Shown one piece after another: positions 41,587-51,422 of a stretch of DNA of 64,000 nt. The notes beneath the pieces were generated by a model. That model saw only the letters and a list, made by a program, of their open reading frames with translations. It made no database searches and had not been told where the DNA came from. Both the position numbers and the translations under genes were made by a program. Position 1 is the stretch's first letter, and each line of letters opens with the position of its first letter. The stretch spans positions 551,045 to 615,044 of the forward strand of contig JAIVFI010000026.1 in the NCBI GenBank assembly GCA_025558095.1, read 5' to 3'. The DNA is from Hyaloraphidium curvatum (taxonomy: Eukaryota > Monoblepharomycota > Hyaloraphidiomycetes > Hyaloraphidiales > Hyaloraphidiaceae).

Positions 41587-43147
41587 ATGTCCGGTGGGTC
41601 CTTCTGCGCGCGTCGTGCGCGAGGCTGCCCCGCGGGAACCCGCTGCTGACCTCCCTTTCCCCGTTCCCCCCCCTGGGACCGCGGTCGCGCCACGGCCCAT
41701 TGCGCTGCCCGGCCTCCCGCCCTCCTCCCCTGCGTGGCTCCATCCTCGCCGCGCGCGTCTCAGACTGGAACCGGAACGGCGGCGGCTACGGCGGCTACAA
41801 CGCCGGCGCGTTCGGCGGCGGCGGCGGCAACTACGGCCCGTCGTTCGGCGGCGGCGGGGGCAACTACGGGGGCAACTACGGCGGGGACAACTACGGCGGG
41901 GGCAACGTTGGCGGCGGGGGGAACAGGTTCGGCGGGGGTGGGGGCGGGGGCGGCTTCGGGGCGGGGGGGTTCAGCCCGGGAGCGCAGGGGAGCCCGGGAG
42001 AGAAGAAGGTGCGTTGGTGGGCGCCGCAGCCTGTCTTTCGGACGGGCGGCGGTCTGGGAAGGAGCTCGAGAGCTTGCGACGCTGGTCAGACGGGGAGATC
42101 TCGCTCTGCTTTGCGGGGAACGGCCTCGACTTCCTCCGGACCGTCGCCAGACCCGGTCGAGGCCGAAAAGCGCTCAACCTCCCTCCACCACCGCAGCAAT
42201 CCCGCCTCTCGAACCAGACGCTCCGCCCCCTGACCTGCAAGCAGCTCGCCGAGGCCACGCAGCCCATCCCCGACCAGAACTTCCAGCTCGACGGCGCCGA
42301 GATCGGCCAGTTCGCCCTCGTCGGCCGCATCCTCGCCGCGCAGGCCAAGTCGACCAACCTGACCTACACGGTCGAGGACGGGACGGGGCAGATGGACTTT
42401 ACGGTGTGGTTCAACAAGAACGAGGACCCGGGGATGAGGGAAGACAGAGGGCCCGAGTACCCGTGCGTCGCCCGGTCGCCGAGTCGGGGCACCTAGCCTG
42501 ACGCCTATTGGATCCACAGGGAAGGCACGTACGTCAAGATCATCGGCAACATCAAGTCGTTCCAGGGCAAGCGGAGCTACGTCTCGCAGGCGATGCGCAA
42601 GGTCGAGAACTTCAACGAGGTCACGGCCCACGAGCTCGAGTGCATATCGGTGACGCTGTACCACCGCCGGGTAGGCACTCACCGCCTCAGCCGTGCCCCA
42701 CCCACCGCTGATCCCGTTCCCGCTTCCTGTCCGGCAGGGCCCACCGTCGGCCAACCAGGTCCCCGCCGGCGACCACGCCAACCCGTACGTCGTCCCCCCC
42801 GTCGGACTCGCCCGCCCCACGGGCGCAAACCCCTACGCCCAGGCCCCCGCCGGCGGCGGCATCGACCCCTCCTCCAACCTGCACCCCACCGCGCAGCGCG
42901 TCATGGCGGTCGTCCACCGCTCGCCGGACACGAACGAGGGCGTGCACGTGCAGACGATCGTCGCTGCGCTGAGGGGGCAGGGGATCGCGGAGGGGGAGGT
43001 GAGGACGCAGGTGCAGTGGCTGATGGACGAGGGGCACCTGTACAGCACGGTGGACGACGAGCACGTCAAGGTGGGTCTCGGGCGGTTGCGGGTGTCTGAC
43101 GGGCGGCTGATTGCGATGCGTCGTTGCAGCCGACGGAGAGCATGTGA
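41587..43147 (+). CDS. RPA2: replication protein A 32 kDa subunit (6 exons)
   Basis: Exons 41587-41593, 41764-42008, 42197-42462, 42520-42670, 42738-43070 and 43130-43147 join to 339 residues. The start MSDWNRNGGGYGGYNAG is split after only seven coding bases; the Gly/Tyr/Asn-rich N-terminus is the usual phosphorylated RPA2 tail. Then comes the OB fold: IGQFALVGRILAAQAKSTNL, YTVEDGTGQMDFTVW, GTYVKIIGNIKSFQGKRSYV and KVENFNEVTAHELECISVTL. The C-terminal winged helix reads HVQTIVAALRGQGIAEGEVR and WLMDEGHLYSTVDDEHVK, ending PTESM. It binds single-stranded DNA in the RPA heterotrimer for replication and repair. Introns 1 and 2 (170 and 188 nt) are the longest in the window. Confidence 0.92.
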
Positions 43148-43194
43148 GGAGGAGAAGGGAGGACCGGAGATACCAAGCGCCGCGTCGATATCGT

Positions 43195-44774
43195 TCAATA
43201 CCCATCCGCTGTTTCGATCCCGATGCCCGCCGCCCGCCGCCTTTTGCTCCCCGCCCCCTTCCGCGCTCGCTCCCACTCCCGGTAGCCCACGAACGGCCCC
43301 CTGCCCTTCACCAGCTCCGCGTACCCCCTCCTCCGCATCTCCTGCCCCATCTCCACCTCGATCGCCGCCCAGTCCGCACCCTCCTGCAACGCCGCCGCCC
43401 GCCGCACGATCTGCAGGAGATAGCACAGCGTCGCCTTGAGCCCGAGGTTCCTTGCGGCAAACCGCATGGCCCCCAGCGCCGTCCGCCGCGCGCGGGCGTC
43501 GTCCCCTCGCAGCCCCTCCACCGCGCGCCCGAGGTGCACCAGCGCGGGGGCGGCGTGGTCCCGGCCCGGTTCGAGGAGGAAGGTGTAGTGCTGCACGAAC
43601 GCCGAGTCGCGGGGGAGGATGGGGAGCATGCCGGAGGAGAGGAGGAAGAGGGTGCGGAAGGCGGCGCCGAAGCCGTCGGTGCTCACGGCGTAGCGGTAGC
43701 GGTCGGCCTGCTGCGGCATGGAGAGGCGGGAAGCGTTGCGGCAGTCTGCGGAAGGGGGGGCGGTAGGCCGATGACGGGGGCGAAGGATGCGCCGGACCCA
43801 CATTTGGCCACTACGTGCTCCTTGATCTCGGGGGTGAAGGACGCCGCCAGCGGGCCCAGGTCCTCGGGATCGCAGGATGCGTCGATCAGATCCGGCCGCA
43901 GCGAGCCCTGGTGCAGCACGGCGATCCGCGCCGTCTGCTGGGGCACGATCCCCGCCGGCCCGAAGTCGGGGGCGTTGAGCGCCCCGCGCCACACGGCGAC
44001 GGGGAGGCGGGACTCCCAGGGGGCCCTCCCGACCCAGTCGTTGACGGCGCGGGAGCGGTCGAGCAACGTGACGGCGTGGATCCAATCGGGGAGCAGGATG
44101 GCCTTGGAGCCGCGCACCTTGGAGGCGGCGAAGATGGGCAGCGTGGGGCCGGCGTCGGGGATGCCGTCTGCGGCGAGGAAGTGCAGCCGCGCGTCGGGCA
44201 CGCGGGCGCCGGCGGCGGCGACGGTGTCGAGCAGCAGCTGCACGAGCGGCAGCATCCACTTGCCGCCGTCGTGGCCGGCGGTGCAGGCTGCGCAGTTCTT
44301 GACGGTCAGGTTGCCGCCGACGATGCGGAACAGGTCGAGGTCGGCGTGGCGCACGGCGGTCTCGCGGAACAGCCGGGTGCGCACTTGCGGCGGGTCGCCC
44401 TTGTACGCCGCCCACGTGCCGAACTCGGCGTCGGCGTGCAGCCCGCCGGCAAAGTCGGATTGTGCGCACAGCGCGGCCTCGACGCCGTCGAGCGTTGTGG
44501 GGGCGGTGGAGGCGCGTAGTGGCGTTTGCGCGGGCGGCCACCCGCGCAGCTCGGCGGGCGAAAAGAGCAGCGACGCGTTGCGCAGCCGTGCCCGCAGCGC
44601 GGAGAGCTCGGCGTCCTCGGCCGCCGTCCACGAGCCCGGCGGGGCCGCCCGGCCGCGCGCGCCGCCGCTCCCAGCGTCCCGCGGCGGCAGCGCGCCGCAC
44701 GCGAGGGCAAAGAGCAGCAGCGTAGCCCATGCGGCGACCGCGGGGACGCCGACAGCGGAAAGCGGCGCACCCAT
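43195..44774 (-). CDS. GT90/CAP10-like glycosyltransferase (2 exons)
   Basis: Exon 1 is 44774-43802, intron 43801-43746 (56 nt, GTGGGT...CCGCAG), exon 2 is 43745-43195; 507 residues. Signal anchor GVPAVAAWATLLLFALACGA. The CAP10/GT90 blocks are WESRLPVAVWRGALNAPDFG and, across exon 2, QQADRYRYAVSTDGFGAAFR, LLSSGMLPILPRDSAFVQHY and FLLEPGRDHAA. The family transfers xylose or glucose to capsule glycans or proteins in the Golgi. It is convergent with RPA2 (47 bases between stops). The start codon lies only 78 bases from ORF1 of the retrotransposon, so its promoter may be displaced. Confidence 0.85.
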
Positions 44775-44852
44775 GCTTTGGCGAACGATTGGGCGGGGTT
44801 GTGTGGGCGAAAAAAGGACATCCATCAGACATTGGTGTGTAAACGGACCTCA

Positions 44853-46991
44853 ATGGACCCCCCTGACACAGGGCAGGGGCCCAATGATGCGGCCGCTCCC
44901 GTGGTCCTGCCTGATGGCAAGGTCTCCCCTGCGCTCGCCGCGGCCTCCTCGGAGGCGCTTGCGAATCCCGTCCACTCTTCCCACGCTCCCGGCGTCGCTG
45001 CCTCTCCTCGCCTCCCTGGCGCGGCAGAGGAGCCCGCGCCGGCCCCCGCTGGTGCTACGGCTCAGCTGACAGGTTCTAAGGAGGACGCTGCTGAATCGAC
45101 CACTGAAATCCGCCCCGCGTCCGCCAACGGCGGCGCCCGGGAGGAGCCGGCTCCGCAGAATCATCTCCCGAAAGCAACCGCCCCCGCCACGCGCCTGGGG
45201 TCTCGCTCTTTCGCCGCAGCAACGTCGCGCACCTCGCCCGACCGCCCGATTGTTCGTGTCACGGACGGCGCGATGGCGGAGCATCTGGCTTCTGCCATGC
45301 CTTTCTCGGCGCCCACCAACTACGCCAAGCTCATCGATCGGGTGCAACCGCACGCCAACGGTCGGGGCTACACGCCGGCCTTCATTGGGCCTGTCCCCCA
45401 CTGCCTCATCGACCTCAACGGTGTGCCAAAGGACCGACGGCGCGTCGTCGCCGAAGCCGTGGCGAAGGCGACCTTCCCCACCACCGTCTTCACGACCGAG
45501 ACGCGAGGCTACAACCCGCGTTACTCGCGACTGGACCTCTTCTGTGTTGTTGGTGCTGTCGACGGGGCAGACGCTATCAACGCCTTGGTGGAGCAGGGGG
45601 TGCTGGAGGTCAAGTTCCCAAACGGCCCGACGCGTCGGCTGCGCATCCACCCTGTCTTCAAGGACACGCACGCCGAGCTCAAGATCGGGCCCATGATCGT
45701 CCCTGGTTCGGTGCACGAGTGCCCGGACTGGTGGGCCCGCCTCTACGCGACTTTCCAGAACCACTATGGGGCCCCTTGCCAAGTCATTGAAGCGGCTCCC
45801 ATCTCGGGCACCGACAGCAACGCCTTCTGGCGGGTCACTTTCGACGTCTCGCAGTGCGGGGTTGATGCCTTCTTTGACCGCGCAGCACGCATTGGCCCAC
45901 CCTCGTACTGCTTCCTTGACTCGTGGGGGACACTCCTCCAGCACAAGCTCCTTCGCCCAGCTGTCCGCTATGACAGTAGCAACGGACAGTGCGGCCACTG
46001 CAAGCGCACGGGCGGCCACGTCGGTGACGATGCCACGTGCACCAACTGTGCTTACTGCCCAGACGGTCTCAACCGCATGAATCCCGGCGCCTTTGCCAGC
46101 CCGCAAGCACGCCGTGCGCACGAGGCGGACTGCATTCACAACCCGGCCAACGTACGGCTCTCTCCCCCAACGGTGGAGCCCGCCACGACCCCGCGGCTGC
46201 CCCCCCTGAGGGAAGAGGTCGTTCCTCCGCATCTGGCTTCCCCCACCGCCCCTGCGGCCAACGAGTGGCTTACAGCTGGGCCGTCCGGCAAGCGCGCAGG
46301 CTCTGCGCCCCCAGCTCTTGCCCAGCCAGTGGCCAAGGCGTCCCACAACAGGTTTTCGGCACTCGGTGGTGGTGGTGCCGGTGCTTCGGTCGATTGGGGG
46401 GAGTCTGACGCCGCCGAAAAGATGGATTTCCATGGTCTTCCCATTTTGGAGCCGGCTGACAAGGATGGGGACGAGGACATGGGTGGTGCCGACCAGCTGG
46501 CCGCTGAGAACGCCATCAGCAGTGCTGCACAGCAGGTTGCAGCCAATACCGCGCTGGAGGATCTGGAGCTTGCTGCTCCCGCAATGGAGGGCACGGAATC
46601 TGCGATGGAGGAGGATGCCACCGGCTCTGAGGCCTCGGGTGGAAACGACGCCGCCTCCGAAGCCTCTGCTGAGGGCGATGGTTCGAACTCGGAGGCACCA
46701 AGCGAAGACATGCACACGGCCGATGAGGCCGCTGGGGCATCCGCGGTTGGTGATCCTACGATGGCCCCAGGCCCCAAGCACGCAGGCAAGGGCCGTCCCG
46801 TGGAGGATGTGGCAGGGACAAACCCGGACAAGGTTGCCAAGCCGTATCAGCAAATCGACGTCAAATCCGCCAAAGCGGAACGGAAGGCCAAGGCGGCCGT
46901 TCGCAAGCTCGGCTCCCCCCAGGCCAAGGCCGCCTCCACGTCAACCGGATCCCTGCTGCCGGCTCCTGGCTCACCGTCCTTGAATGCCTAA
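44853..46991 (+). CDS. retrotransposon ORF1 (nucleic-acid-binding, Gag-like)
   Basis: 712 residues, ATG 44853. The N-terminal third is low-complexity. The middle reads IGPVPHCLIDLNGVPKDRRR, LDLFCVVGAVDGADAINALV and VLEVKFPNGPTRRLRI, suggestive of an RRM-like fold as in other non-LTR ORF1 proteins. A zinc-knuckle-like CGHCKRTGGHVGDDATCTNC follows near residue 378. The C-terminal ~200 residues are acidic then basic (KAERKAKAAVRKL). It probably coats element RNA. Its TAA overlaps the start of the next ORF. Confidence 0.7.
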   Translation: MDPPDTGQGPNDAAAPVVLPDGKVSPALAAASSEALANPVHSSHAPGVAASPRLPGAAEEPAPAPAGATAQLTGSKEDAAESTTEIRPASANGGAREEPAPQNHLPKATAPATRLGSRSFAAATSRTSPDRPIVRVTDGAMAEHLASAMPFSAPTNYAKLIDRVQPHANGRGYTPAFIGPVPHCLIDLNGVPKDRRRVVAEAVAKATFPTTVFTTETRGYNPRYSRLDLFCVVGAVDGADAINALVEQGVLEVKFPNGPTRRLRIHPVFKDTHAELKIGPMIVPGSVHECPDWWARLYATFQNHYGAPCQVIEAAPISGTDSNAFWRVTFDVSQCGVDAFFDRAARIGPPSYCFLDSWGTLLQHKLLRPAVRYDSSNGQCGHCKRTGGHVGDDATCTNCAYCPDGLNRMNPGAFASPQARRAHEADCIHNPANVRLSPPTVEPATTPRLPPLREEVVPPHLASPTAPAANEWLTAGPSGKRAGSAPPALAQPVAKASHNRFSALGGGGAGASVDWGESDAAEKMDFHGLPILEPADKDGDEDMGGADQLAAENAISSAAQQVAANTALEDLELAAPAMEGTESAMEEDATGSEASGGNDAASEASAEGDGSNSEAPSEDMHTADEAAGASAVGDPTMAPGPKHAGKGRPVEDVAGTNPDKVAKPYQQIDVKSAKAERKAKAAVRKLGSPQAKAASTSTGSLLPAPGSPSLNA

Positions 46992-47835
46992 AACACCACC
47001 AAGCAAGTGGCAACGCCGAGTAGTGGGCTGCTCTTCTCGGCGCCGAGCTCGTCCGGATACCTCCCGGGCGCGGTCAGCCCCTCCATCTTTTGCTGTTTTG
47101 CAGTCTTCACCGGTACGCCAACTACCACTATCTACAACGTCTCACCGAGTTCCGAGGCCGTTCGCGGCAGCAGGGGAGACTTCCGACATTGACCCCGCGT
47201 CCCCCGGGGCCCCTCGGCCAAATGCCGTGCCTAGCTTGGCCGAGGGTCACACTCTGCCCACGCCGCCCCGCGGCTCCTCCCGCTTGCCGGCACCAGCGGG
47301 GGGGAAAGGGGCGGCATGCTCGGAAGTATCTCCCTCCTCGTCATCGCAGATCTTGATCGCTGATGCCCCGGCTTCGGCCGCTTCCATGCTCTCGGCGCAC
47401 CCAGGCCATCCTCCGTGGGAAACCCCAGCTGCAACCGCCGTGCCGAGCTTGCAGCTGCCGCCTGCGCCGCCCCGCACAACCCCCGGCACGCCGCCGGCAC
47501 CAACGGCCGGGGGGGGGCAGAGCTCCTCGGAAGTATCCACTCCGACGCGCACCTTGCCTCCTTGGTATGCTCACACGGAGCCCGGTTCGCCGGCGCACCT
47601 CGAATGGCCAGGTTCCGAGCTCCTCGATGACGGCGGCCGTGATGCTATCGGTGACGCGTGGTCGGCGCTTGCGGCCTGGCACAGGGCGGGGGGCGACCTG
47701 ACCGAGTCACAGGAGGTTTGGATGCGGACACATGCGCTCGACGATTGGGAGATCTCGTCGGACAAGGCACCGTCCGCGGTAGCTGATCCTGGCGGCGGGA
47801 CACCGGCATCGCCGCCGCCACCGTATTCGCCATGA
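46984..47835 (+). CDS. retrotransposon middle ORF, Pro/Ser-rich with PPxY ending
   Basis: 283 residues. The ATG (46984) overlaps the ORF1 stop (ATGCCTAA), and its TGA overlaps the ORF2 ATG (ATGA at 47832-47835). It is rich in Pro, Ser and Ala, with a loosely repeated block ending SEVS (CSEVSPSSSSQ and SSSEVSTPTRT). A helical stretch, DAIGDAWSALAAWHRAGGDL, is the only compact part. It ends PPPPYSP, a PPxY motif of the kind that recruits WW-domain ubiquitin ligases. No family recognised. Its precise fit between two overlapping start/stop pairs argues that it is translated. Confidence 0.6.
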   Translation: MPKTPPSKWQRRVVGCSSRRRARPDTSRARSAPPSFAVLQSSPVRQLPLSTTSHRVPRPFAAAGETSDIDPASPGAPRPNAVPSLAEGHTLPTPPRGSSRLPAPAGGKGAACSEVSPSSSSQILIADAPASAASMLSAHPGHPPWETPAATAVPSLQLPPAPPRTTPGTPPAPTAGGGQSSSEVSTPTRTLPPWYAHTEPGSPAHLEWPGSELLDDGGRDAIGDAWSALAAWHRAGGDLTESQEVWMRTHALDDWEISSDKAPSAVADPGGGTPASPPPPYSP

Positions 47836-50800
47836 GCCGCACGCCGCTCCTGCCTTACAGCTGCCACCGCTGCGCGGCAGCTTTCGCCAACATCGGAGCT
47901 CTATCTCATCATCACCAATCTTGCATCGACGGCGATGTGCCGATGGCGGAGGCGCCTGCTGAACCCGGCCTCCATGCGTGCCCGGTTGATGGTTGCCGCT
48001 TCCAGCCAACTCCAAACAAAAACAAACGGGACGGTCATCTTCGGGTCACACGGAGCCCGGAGCACTGGTTGGCGATGCAGCGCCTGTCTGCCGATGCGTT
48101 GCGCGCCATGGGGCTAGCGCGGTGCGGGGGTTGCCGGCGTCCCTACGCCGCAAACGCCTCTGGTGCCGGTGTTTCTGGACAGCACACCTCGTGCAACCCG
48201 GACGCAGCTAACCCGCCACTCGGCGTCTCTTTAGCTTCGCTTCCACCCGATCTCGTCGAGTTCCTCGACCGCGTGCGTGCCGAGCGGGCGGCTGCCACGG
48301 GACGCGCGGAGGGACCGGCGTCACCAGCGGCATCGTCGGCATCTCCCCGTGCTTCGCCACCCGCGCCCGCGCTGATGGCGGCCCTTGCGGCCGCCCGGGT
48401 TGCGGCCGACGCCCCGCAGGACGGCCAGGCGCAACGGGCGGCGCTGGCGGCGGCGGCGGCGGCGGCGCGTGCCGCCCCGGACGGCGGTGATCCCCCAGGC
48501 GGCGACGGCGCGCCGGGCGGCAACGCCGCGGCTGGCGGGCACGGCAACGGCGGTGATCCGGGCGACCCGGGCGACGGTGGTCCACCCGGGGGTCCCGGGC
48601 CTGATCCGCCGCCGGGCGGGGGCGCGGGGGCGCCGCCGCCGGAGCCGCTGAAGCACCGCTACCGGACCACCACCTGGAGCACGCTCGCCTTCCGGGCCAG
48701 CGAGTCTTTCCAACGGGCCTACGAGGACCCGGCGGCACCGGAAACCGACCTGCACCGCACTCTCACCGCCTACCTTGCGTTTGGCGGCTACGTCATGTCG
48801 GGGGACTACATGTACGAGCAGAACTACTTCGCCGCCCGTCAGGTCAACCGGGGCGCGCGGCGGGACGGGCTGCGGCCGCTCAACTACCAGCTCTTCAAGT
48901 CCATCGTGCTTGCCGCCTTGAAGGGCGCTCCTGGTGCTGCGTCCGCGGCCCTCTCGGGGGAGGCCGTTCCGGCTGGCTTCACGCCCACGCTTCAGGCGGA
49001 ACTGGAGGAGCTGTACCCGGGGCTGCGGGAGGGAGAGCCGCTGTGTCGGCTGTCTCTGCCCCCCAACGCGCCCGCGCCCTGCCCTGCCTACACGGACGCG
49101 GCTTTCCTGGAGGACATCTGGGCCCGGTTGCGCCGGAAGAAGGACGGCGTGGGGGCCGGCATGTCGGGTTTCAGCATGGCCAAACTTTTCATCGTGCACA
49201 ACTGCGAGAACGACGCGACGCGGCGGAAGCTCCGCCCGCTGGCGGCCATGGTGCATGGCGTGTGCACTGGCCGACTCGACACCCCCATGCTCCGGCCGCT
49301 CCTCACGGATCAAATCCTCGTCCCTCTGCTCAAGCCGGAGGGGGGGCTCCGGCCGATTGGCATTATGGAGGGCATCACGCGGCTCGCGGGCTCGTACCTG
49401 GCCGTGCGGCACAAGGCTCTTCTGAGGAAGCTCCAACAGCAGGAGGACCTGGGTCACGGGGTGGACGGGGGCGCGGAGGCGACCGCCCACGCGGTGAACG
49501 CGTGGCTGGCGGCCTTCCCCGACCACGTCGTCATGAAGGTCGACTCTAGGAACGCCTTCAATACGCTGCGCCGCCTCTTCGCGCGCGAGGTGGTCCGCCA
49601 GGTGCCTCAGCTTATCCCGTACTACAACCTCGTTTACTCGCGCCCTTCCCACGCCTACTTCCGCGACCGGCGCTCGGCGGAGCTCCTTTTCCGGATCACC
49701 ATGTACGAGGGCAACATCCAGGGCGACCCGCTGTCGTCTGCCATCTTCTCCTGCGCCATGAGCCGCATGCTGCGGCCCATCCGCTCTGGGCACCCCGACT
49801 GCCTCATCCTTGGGTACCTCGACGACCTCACCGTGGTCGGGCCGCTGGACTCGGTCATGGCCGTCCTGGGAGAGGTGCGTGACGGCCTTTCTTCCCTCGG
49901 CATGACCCACCGCCCGGACAAGAGCTACCTGCTTTCGCTCTCGACGAACCCGGCCGTGCTGGAGCGGGTGCGCGCGGCCGGTGCGGCCCACAACATCCGC
50001 GTCGCTGGCTTCCCGCCTCACGAGGCCGACCCCGAGGTGCATGCCACGGCGTCGGCCCCGGGCTCGCCTGACTTCGCTCGCTCGTGCGGCCTCAAGGTGG
50101 TAGGTGCCCCGGTCGGCACCCCTGCCTATGTGGAGTCGTTCCTCGCGGCCAAGATCGACTCCATTGCCGCTCTTCTCGATGAAATCGAGCGCGCCGCGCT
50201 CGGCTACGCCATGCCGGCCGACATCCCCTCCCTCCAGGGCCTGTACTCCCTCCTCCGTCTCTGTGTGACCCAGCTCTTCTCGTTTTGGCTCCGCATTCTC
50301 CCCCCCTCGGTTACCCAACCCTTTGCTCGACGTCTTGACAACGCGCTTTTCACCACCTTCTTGCGCTTGCTGGGAGATCGGGCCGAGGCTCTGGATCCGC
50401 TGTCGGTGGAGGGTCGGACTGTGCGGGAGCAGGTATTCTTGGGTCTGCACTACTCGGGGATGGGGCTTCTGTCATCGGAGAAGGTGGCCTCGGCGGCTTA
50501 CCTGTCTTCACTCAACCTCACGGCGGGCCCCTTGGACGCCATGCTTGGTCTTCGAACCTCGGCCCGGGGTGTGGGCGTGGAGCACGTGCGGGAACTGGTT
50601 CCCGTCATCGAGGCCCTCCGCCCCGCCTTTGAGCGTGTCGAGGATGACACGGCCGCAGCGTACGCCGAGGCTGCGCGTGCTGGGCAACCGGTGGGCGCCG
50701 CGCCCGCCCGCCGTACGCTCCCTGCGGACGCCAGTTTCTTCGCTCAGCCGGTCTGGCACGGCCTGCAGAGCGACCTTACGCGTCTCGAGGACCAGCGCCG

Positions 50801-51422
50801 CCTCGCGGCTCTGATTGCCTTGCAACCCGACACTTCCGCTGGTCTGGAGCGCCGCAAGCGGCTCGTCCAGGCGCAGGACGGCCTGTCGGCTTTCCTGACT
50901 GCCTCTCCCGCGCTGCTTGCCAACCACATTCGCAACAACTTTTTCCGCTTACTTGTCCGCTTCCGGCTTTGCCTCCCGCTCCTGCACGAGGCCGACTACC
51001 CTGGTCTTTCCTTGCCCTGCCGGCGGGGCTGCAAGCGATCGGCCATGTCGCTGACGGGGGAGCACGCGTTCTCGGGCTGCTATGGCCGGGATCTCTTCAG
51101 TCCTGGTCACGACGACATTTGCGCGGCCATCCGCGCGGCGCTTCGCTCCATCCCGCTCCTCCGCGTGCACCCCATGCCGCCAAACCTCCTTGCGCATGGC
51201 TACGAGACTGTCACCCCGCCCACGCCTGCGGATGCTGGCCGCCTTGGCGACGTTCTCATCACGCACCGCGAAACCCGGAAACGGTGGTTGCTCGAAATCA
51301 AGACCCTCACCTCTATGGCCCATTTGCACGCGGGCCTGGTCTTCTCGGTCCCGTTCTTCATACACTGCTATCTTCCCCGCCCCGCCCCCCCGCCCCGCCG
51401 CTCGCACATGATCGCCCGTTGA
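47832..51422 (+). CDS. retrotransposon ORF2: fingers, reverse transcriptase, RLE nuclease
   Basis: 1196 residues. Near the start are three Cys/His fingers: YSCHRCAAAFANIGALSHHH, CPVDGCRFQPTPNKNKRDGH and CGGCRRPYAANASGAG with HTSC. A Gly/Pro/Asp-rich linker follows (residues ~200-270). RT motifs: A is VVMKVDSRNAFNTLRR (~566), B is EGNIQGDPLSSAIFSCAM (~625), C is LGYLDDLTVVG (~660), D is LGMTHRPDKSYLLSL. The C-terminal CCHC is CRRGCKRSAMSLTGEHAFSG plus C (~1062). The nuclease motif is RLGDVLITHRETRKRWLLEI followed by KTLT, with Asp and ExK of a PD-(D/E)xK site. Such nucleases nick target DNA to prime reverse transcription. Confidence 0.88.
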   Translation: MSRTPLLPYSCHRCAAAFANIGALSHHHQSCIDGDVPMAEAPAEPGLHACPVDGCRFQPTPNKNKRDGHLRVTRSPEHWLAMQRLSADALRAMGLARCGGCRRPYAANASGAGVSGQHTSCNPDAANPPLGVSLASLPPDLVEFLDRVRAERAAATGRAEGPASPAASSASPRASPPAPALMAALAAARVAADAPQDGQAQRAALAAAAAAARAAPDGGDPPGGDGAPGGNAAAGGHGNGGDPGDPGDGGPPGGPGPDPPPGGGAGAPPPEPLKHRYRTTTWSTLAFRASESFQRAYEDPAAPETDLHRTLTAYLAFGGYVMSGDYMYEQNYFAARQVNRGARRDGLRPLNYQLFKSIVLAALKGAPGAASAALSGEAVPAGFTPTLQAELEELYPGLREGEPLCRLSLPPNAPAPCPAYTDAAFLEDIWARLRRKKDGVGAGMSGFSMAKLFIVHNCENDATRRKLRPLAAMVHGVCTGRLDTPMLRPLLTDQILVPLLKPEGGLRPIGIMEGITRLAGSYLAVRHKALLRKLQQQEDLGHGVDGGAEATAHAVNAWLAAFPDHVVMKVDSRNAFNTLRRLFAREVVRQVPQLIPYYNLVYSRPSHAYFRDRRSAELLFRITMYEGNIQGDPLSSAIFSCAMSRMLRPIRSGHPDCLILGYLDDLTVVGPLDSVMAVLGEVRDGLSSLGMTHRPDKSYLLSLSTNPAVLERVRAAGAAHNIRVAGFPPHEADPEVHATASAPGSPDFARSCGLKVVGAPVGTPAYVESFLAAKIDSIAALLDEIERAALGYAMPADIPSLQGLYSLLRLCVTQLFSFWLRILPPSVTQPFARRLDNALFTTFLRLLGDRAEALDPLSVEGRTVREQVFLGLHYSGMGLLSSEKVASAAYLSSLNLTAGPLDAMLGLRTSARGVGVEHVRELVPVIEALRPAFERVEDDTAAAYAEAARAGQPVGAAPARRTLPADASFFAQPVWHGLQSDLTRLEDQRRLAALIALQPDTSAGLERRKRLVQAQDGLSAFLTASPALLANHIRNNFFRLLVRFRLCLPLLHEADYPGLSLPCRRGCKRSAMSLTGEHAFSGCYGRDLFSPGHDDICAAIRAALRSIPLLRVHPMPPNLLAHGYETVTPPTPADAGRLGDVLITHRETRKRWLLEIKTLTSMAHLHAGLVFSVPFFIHCYLPRPAPPPRRSHMIAR

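Larger units (their letters stand above)
44853..51422 (+). mobile_element. non-LTR retrotransposon with restriction-like endonuclease, three ORFs
   Basis: Three same-strand ORFs overlap in a chain: ORF1 44853-46991, middle ORF 46984-47835, ORF2 47832-51422. ORF2 has N-terminal Cys/His fingers, an RT with QGDPLSS and YLDD, a CCHC motif and a C-terminal PD-(D/E)xK-like nuclease. There are no LTRs and no apurinic-type endonuclease domain. This is the general plan of RLE-bearing non-LTR elements (R2, NeSL, Utopia-like groups), though those are not known to me for a three-ORF chain. ORF integrity suggests recent activity. True 5' and 3' ends were not located; the boundaries given are the coding span. 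No poly(A) tail is obvious. Confidence 0.85.

Noticed and set aside
48321-50450. 709-codon minus-strand frame inside the retrotransposon ORF2
   Set aside because: Shadow of the reverse transcriptase frame; composition is Arg/Gly/Val-rich without motifs, while the plus strand has clear RT motifs.
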